In this document: in pieces, positions 5,519 through 5,537 of the stretch
Position numbering within the stretch: position 1 is the stretch's first letter
Layout of the letters: each line of letters opens with the position of its first letter
From: Dehalococcoidia bacterium
GTDB lineage: Bacteria > Chloroflexota > Dehalococcoidia > GIF9 > UBA5629
DNA: 5,537 nt
Assembly (NCBI GenBank): GCA_014384515.1
Contig: JACNFS010000207.1
Location: 1-5,537, forward strand
Direction: 5' to 3'
Notes under the pieces: model-generated
The model's input: only the letters and a program-made list of their open reading frames with translations
What the model was told of the DNA's origin: nothing
Database searches by the model: none
Program-made: the position numbers and the translations under genes

Positions 5519-5537
5519 ATTCCCTTGTGTGGGCCAC

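Larger units (their letters stand above)
5142..5537. other. Upstream region of the SCP2-like/glycyl radical enzyme operon
   Basis: No credible gene is visible in these 396 bp. An open frame on the minus strand (5229-5537) runs to the window edge, but its arginine-rich translation resembles no family I know and it runs through the hairpin at 5276-5315. No convincing -35/-10 pair precedes the SCP2-like gene. The only -10-like hexamer on that strand is TATGAT (5327 to 5322), inside a dyad and without a good -35. The operon's promoter is therefore unplaced and may need an activator or another sigma factor. Confidence 0.55.

Noticed and set aside
5229..5537. Open frame of at least 102 codons on the minus strand, reaching the window edge
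   Set aside because: Its arginine- and histidine-rich translation is unlike any known family and it encodes both arms of the perfect hairpin. A real gene continuing to the right cannot be wholly excluded.

Overview
The window holds three convincing protein genes in 5.5 kb, with long gene-poor flanks full of inverted repeats. The host is most likely an uncultured anaerobic bacterium. A glycyl radical enzyme is destroyed by oxygen once activated, so its presence implies anaerobic life. The transglutaminase-like protein at 960-2099, and the style of the intergenic repeats, remind me of Dehalococcoidia and other Chloroflexota. That placement rests on memory of related sequences and is tentative; a Desulfobacterota or other anaerobic host is not excluded.

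Layout. Positions 1-959 show no credible gene. They hold three G+C-rich hairpins (45-211), an A+T-rich imperfect palindrome (227-350), a 26-bp direct repeat in two copies (398-423 and 801-826), a short perfect palindrome (494-511), and a likely promoter with a consensus -10 box at 878-883. Positions 960-2099 (+) encode a membrane-anchored protein with two zinc ribbons, one transmembrane helix, a repetitive linker, a transglutaminase-like Cys/His/Asp domain and a helical tail. Positions 2100-2263 separate two convergent genes and contain no clear terminator. Positions 2264-5141 (-) are a two-gene operon read right to left: an SCP2-like small protein (4701-5141), then 16 bp later an 806-residue glycyl radical enzyme (2264-4684). 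Positions 5142-5537 are the operon's upstream region, with a perfect 17-bp stem hairpin and two operator-like dyads.

How the genes may work together. The glycyl radical enzyme has the radical glycine (Gly780), a single catalytic cysteine (Cys447) in a GCVE motif, and acid/base residues at the spacing of B12-independent glycerol dehydratase. It is therefore a dehydratase/lyase-type member and not a pyruvate formate-lyase. The residues expected to grip glycerol appear replaced, so the substrate is unknown. The tightly coupled SCP2-like protein usually implies a hydrophobic ligand, which suggests (inference only) that it binds or presents a lipid-like substrate or product. The radical-SAM activase that such an enzyme needs is absent from the window. 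The zinc-ribbon membrane protein is convergent with this operon and gives no sign of a shared function.
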